DNA from: Betaproteobacteria bacterium
Lineage (GTDB): Bacteria > Pseudomonadota > Gammaproteobacteria > Burkholderiales > SG8-39
DNA: 15,180 bases
Direction: 5' to 3'
NCBI GenBank assembly: GCA_019237595.1
Contig: JAFAGU010000230.1
Location: forward strand, 1 to 15,180
Shown here: piece after piece, positions 13,573-15,180 of the stretch
Layout of the letters: every line of letters starts with the position of its first letter
Position numbering within the stretch: the first letter of the stretch is position 1
Notes under the pieces: generated by a model
What the model saw: the letters and a program-made list of their open reading frames with translations, nothing else
Told to the model about the DNA's origin: nothing
Database searches by the model: none
Position numbers and translations under genes: made by a program

Positions 13573-14480
13573 GAAGCGCGGCCCTCCACCACGCGAAGCC
13601 CGGGCAGCGCGATGCCGGCGTGGTGCAACGCGTCGCGCACGGCGTCGTGGCTCTTTTCCGAGAGCGGCACCATGGGGAGCCTCAGCCCATTCTCGATGAG
13701 GCCCATCTCCGCCATCGCCCACTTCACCGGCGCGGGGCTCGTTTCGATGAAGAGGCGCTGGTGCAGCGGCAGCAGCCGGTTGTTCAGCTCGCGCGCCTTC
13801 TTGACGTCGCCCACCAGGGCGGCGGCGCACATCTGGTGCATGAGCTTGGGCGCCACGTTGGCGGTGACCGATATCACGCCGTGCCCGCCGCACAGGATGA
13901 GCGGAAGCGCGGTCGCGTCCTCGCCGCTGTAGATCGCGAAGTTGCGCGGCGCGCGCCGGATGAGGTCGGTGCCTCGCTCGAGATTTGCCGTCGCGTCCTT
14001 GATGCCGATGATGCCGGGCACCTCGGCCAGGCGCAGCACCGTGTCGTTCTGCAGGTCCGCGACCGTGCGAGCCGGGACGTTGTAGACGATCATCGGCAGG
14101 TCCACCGCTTCGGCGATCTTGCGGAAGTGCCGGTACTGCCCTTCCTGCGTCGGCTTGTTGTAGTAGGGAACGACCGAGAGGCATGCCGTGGCGCCAGCGT
14201 GCTTGGCCGACTCGGTGAGCTCGATCGCCTCGGCGGTCGAGTTGCCGCCCGTGCCGGCGATGATGGGGATGCGGCCGCGCGCATGCTGGACGGCGACGCG
14301 GATCAGCTCCTTGTGCTCGTCGAAGTCGACCGTCGGGGACTCGCCCGTGGTGCCGACCACGACGATGCCGTCGGTGCCCTCCTCCACGTGCCAGTCGATG
14401 AGCTTGCGGAAGCGCGGCAGGTCGAGCCTGCCGTCCTCCAGCATGGGGGTGACGATCGCTACCAGGCTGCCGGTGATCAT
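13569..14480 (-). CDS. dapA: 4-hydroxy-tetrahydrodipicolinate synthase
   Basis: This 303-residue enzyme condenses pyruvate and aspartate semialdehyde, the first committed step to diaminopimelate and lysine, needed for peptidoglycan. Active-site residues sit at the same numbers as in E. coli: T44 and T45 (GTTGES), Y107 (PYYNKP), Y133 and R138 (VYNVPARTV) and the Schiff-base lysine K161 (GIKDAT). It has an extended C-terminus (LPGLRVVEGRAS) that runs into the bamC start. The ATG at 14480 gives the standard MITGSLVAIVTPM start. No Shine-Dalgarno is evident; a TAGAAT sits eight bases upstream, coinciding with the stop codon of the preceding methyltransferase gene. Confidence 0.96.
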   Translation of the reverse strand: MITGSLVAIVTPMLEDGRLDLPRFRKLIDWHVEEGTDGIVVVGTTGESPTVDFDEHKELIRVAVQHARGRIPIIAGTGGNSTAEAIELTESAKHAGATACLSVVPYYNKPTQEGQYRHFRKIAEAVDLPMIVYNVPARTVADLQNDTVLRLAEVPGIIGIKDATANLERGTDLIRRAPRNFAIYSGEDATALPLILCGGHGVISVTANVAPKLMHQMCAAALVGDVKKARELNNRLLPLHQRLFIETSPAPVKWAMAEMGLIENGLRLPMVPLSEKSHDAVRDALHHAGIALPGLRVVEGRAS

Positions 14481-14519
14481 GGGGCGGGATTCTACCGCCT
14501 CGGAGCGTTCTCGACGCAA
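14481..14519 (-). promoter_or_regulatory. Candidate promoter for dapA
   Basis: On the minus strand TAGAAT at 14494-14489 is a good -10 match ending eight bases before the dapA ATG. TTGCGT at 14519-14514, 19 bases further up, could be the -35. The TAG of the hexamer is also the stop codon of the upstream methyltransferase, so coincidence is possible. Confidence 0.35.
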
Positions 14520-14998
14520 ATTCGCTGCACCATCGAGCGCCTCGGACGTTCGACTTCGCCCTCCTCCCACCCCAATACATTCCACGAAGAAAACACCTCG
14601 CGCAGCTCTCCGGGCCGAAGGAGGAACGCGGGGTTCGAGGGCTTGCCGAAGCGCTCGTTGCCGAGCATGAACGTCTCGTAGATGAGGAGCCCTCCGTCGC
14701 CGAGCGAGCGGAGCAGGAACGGGAAGAGCGGCCGGTGGAGATAGTTCGTCACGACGATCGCGCCGAACCGCTCGCCCTCGAACGGCCACGGAGAGCCGTC
14801 CTCGAGGTCGGCTTGCACGAATCTCACGTTTTCGACGGAGGCCGGAACCCGATCGACCGCAGCCACTTCGAAGCCAAGATCCCGCAGATAGCGCGAGTGG
14901 CGGCCGGCGCCGCAGGCGACATCGAGGACCGGCCCGCGCGCGATGCGCGAGGCCCAGCGCACCACCCACTCCGACGGAGCTTCAGCGTCGTGCGGCAA
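14492..14998 (-). CDS. Class I SAM-dependent methyltransferase, small
   Basis: The 168-residue protein shows the SAM-binding motif I VLDVACGAGRHS (residues 24-35), an acidic residue ending strand 2 (VAAVDR, D49), QADLEDG as motif II and IVVTNYLHRP as the motif after it. GNERFGKPSNPAFLLRPGEL near residues 113-132 is a recognisable signature of small methyltransferases found next to dapA in betaproteobacteria. The substrate is unknown; tellurite-resistance TehB-like enzymes are the nearest familiar type. The start is probably TTG at 14998, inside the end of the upstream gene (17-base overlap). The stop is 11 bases from dapA. Confidence 0.83.
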   Translation of the reverse strand: MPHDAEAPSEWVVRWASRIARGPVLDVACGAGRHSRYLRDLGFEVAAVDRVPASVENVRFVQADLEDGSPWPFEGERFGAIVVTNYLHRPLFPFLLRSLGDGGLLIYETFMLGNERFGKPSNPAFLLRPGELREVFSSWNVLGWEEGEVERPRRSMVQRICVENAPRR

Positions 14999-15180
14999 GG
15001 AAGAGGTAGCGGTTGACGCTGAAGAAGTATTCGCCTTCGCCTGTGCGGCTCTTCAGGTCATCCGCCCACGCGGCGGCCTCGGCGGCCTGGACTCCGAACC
15101 TCGTCGCGAGCTTTGCGGTGATGTCGATGATGCCGCCGCTGAACGAATCCGGATCGTATTCGCGGTTGAGCACCGGAATC
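14982..15180 (-). CDS. Probable methyltransferase-domain protein, C-terminal fragment
   Basis: This frame is open to the edge of the window, so the start lies beyond 15180. The last 65 or so residues include EYDPDSFSGGIIDITAKLATRFG, a helical AAEAAAWADDLKSR segment and a final GEYFFSVNRYLFLAARR. The ending YFFSxNRYLFLA is one I associate with the C-terminal strands of a betaproteobacterial class I methyltransferase family, where it completes the Rossmann sheet. SAM-binding motifs would be in the missing part, so the call is tentative. It overlaps the next methyltransferase gene by 17 bases, suggesting coupled translation. Confidence 0.6.
   Translation of the reverse strand, partial: IPVLNREYDPDSFSGGIIDITAKLATRFGVQAAEAAAWADDLKSRTGEGEYFFSVNRYLFLAARR

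Noticed and set aside
12310..13932. Long plus-strand frame opposite bamC and dapA
   Set aside because: Both minus-strand genes are firmly identified, and this frame shows only antisense composition.
1..15180. Defence island, biosynthetic cluster, prophage or CRISPR
   Set aside because: No nucleases, integrases, phage structural genes, repeat-spacer patterns or large synthase domains were seen apart from the single toxin-antitoxin module.

Overview
The window is high in G+C, densely packed and chromosomal in character. Its gene content points to a betaproteobacterium, perhaps from an uncultured Burkholderiales-like lineage. The strongest indicators are the dapA–bamC–MBL hydrolase order, a RoxA-type ribosomal oxygenase, and small methyltransferases next to dapA. 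This placement is inferred from gene families and order; no 16S rRNA is present. No rRNA, tRNA, CRISPR array, insertion sequence or prophage was recognised, and no stretch over 300 bases lacks a gene.

Layout. 1-317: end of a YefM/Axe-type antitoxin and a complete YoeB-type toxin. 350-3170: a three-gene TRAP transporter operon (binding protein, small permease, large permease). 3047-4093 (minus): a polysaccharide deacetylase whose 3' end lies antisense to the end of the large permease gene. 4168-6511: bifunctional NAD(P)H-hydrate repair enzyme (Nnr), overlapped by a secreted propeller-like protein whose frame is broken near 6363. 6502-9661 (minus): a compact four-gene group read as peroxiredoxin, SlyD-like isomerase, membrane-anchored orphan glutamate-synthase-like FMN protein, polytopic membrane protein. 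9748-11285: RoxA-type 2-oxoglutarate oxygenase translationally coupled to a small protein of unknown function. 11393-11680: an Ala/Pro-rich lipoprotein. 11691-15180 (minus): methyltransferase fragment, second methyltransferase, dapA, bamC and an MBL-fold hydrolase, in that transcription order.

How the genes work together. Many neighbours are coupled by 4-base start/stop overlaps (antitoxin/toxin, bcp/slyD, FMN protein/membrane protein, roxA/DUF, dapA/bamC). Housekeeping themes are metabolite repair, peroxide and protein-folding care, ribosome modification, lysine/peptidoglycan precursor synthesis and outer-membrane assembly. The least understood unit is the orphan FMN glutamate-synthase-like protein plus its overlapping membrane partner. 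A second notable pattern is that five genes have a -10-like hexamer ending only 6-8 bases before the start codon and no clear Shine-Dalgarno, which suggests leaderless transcripts.
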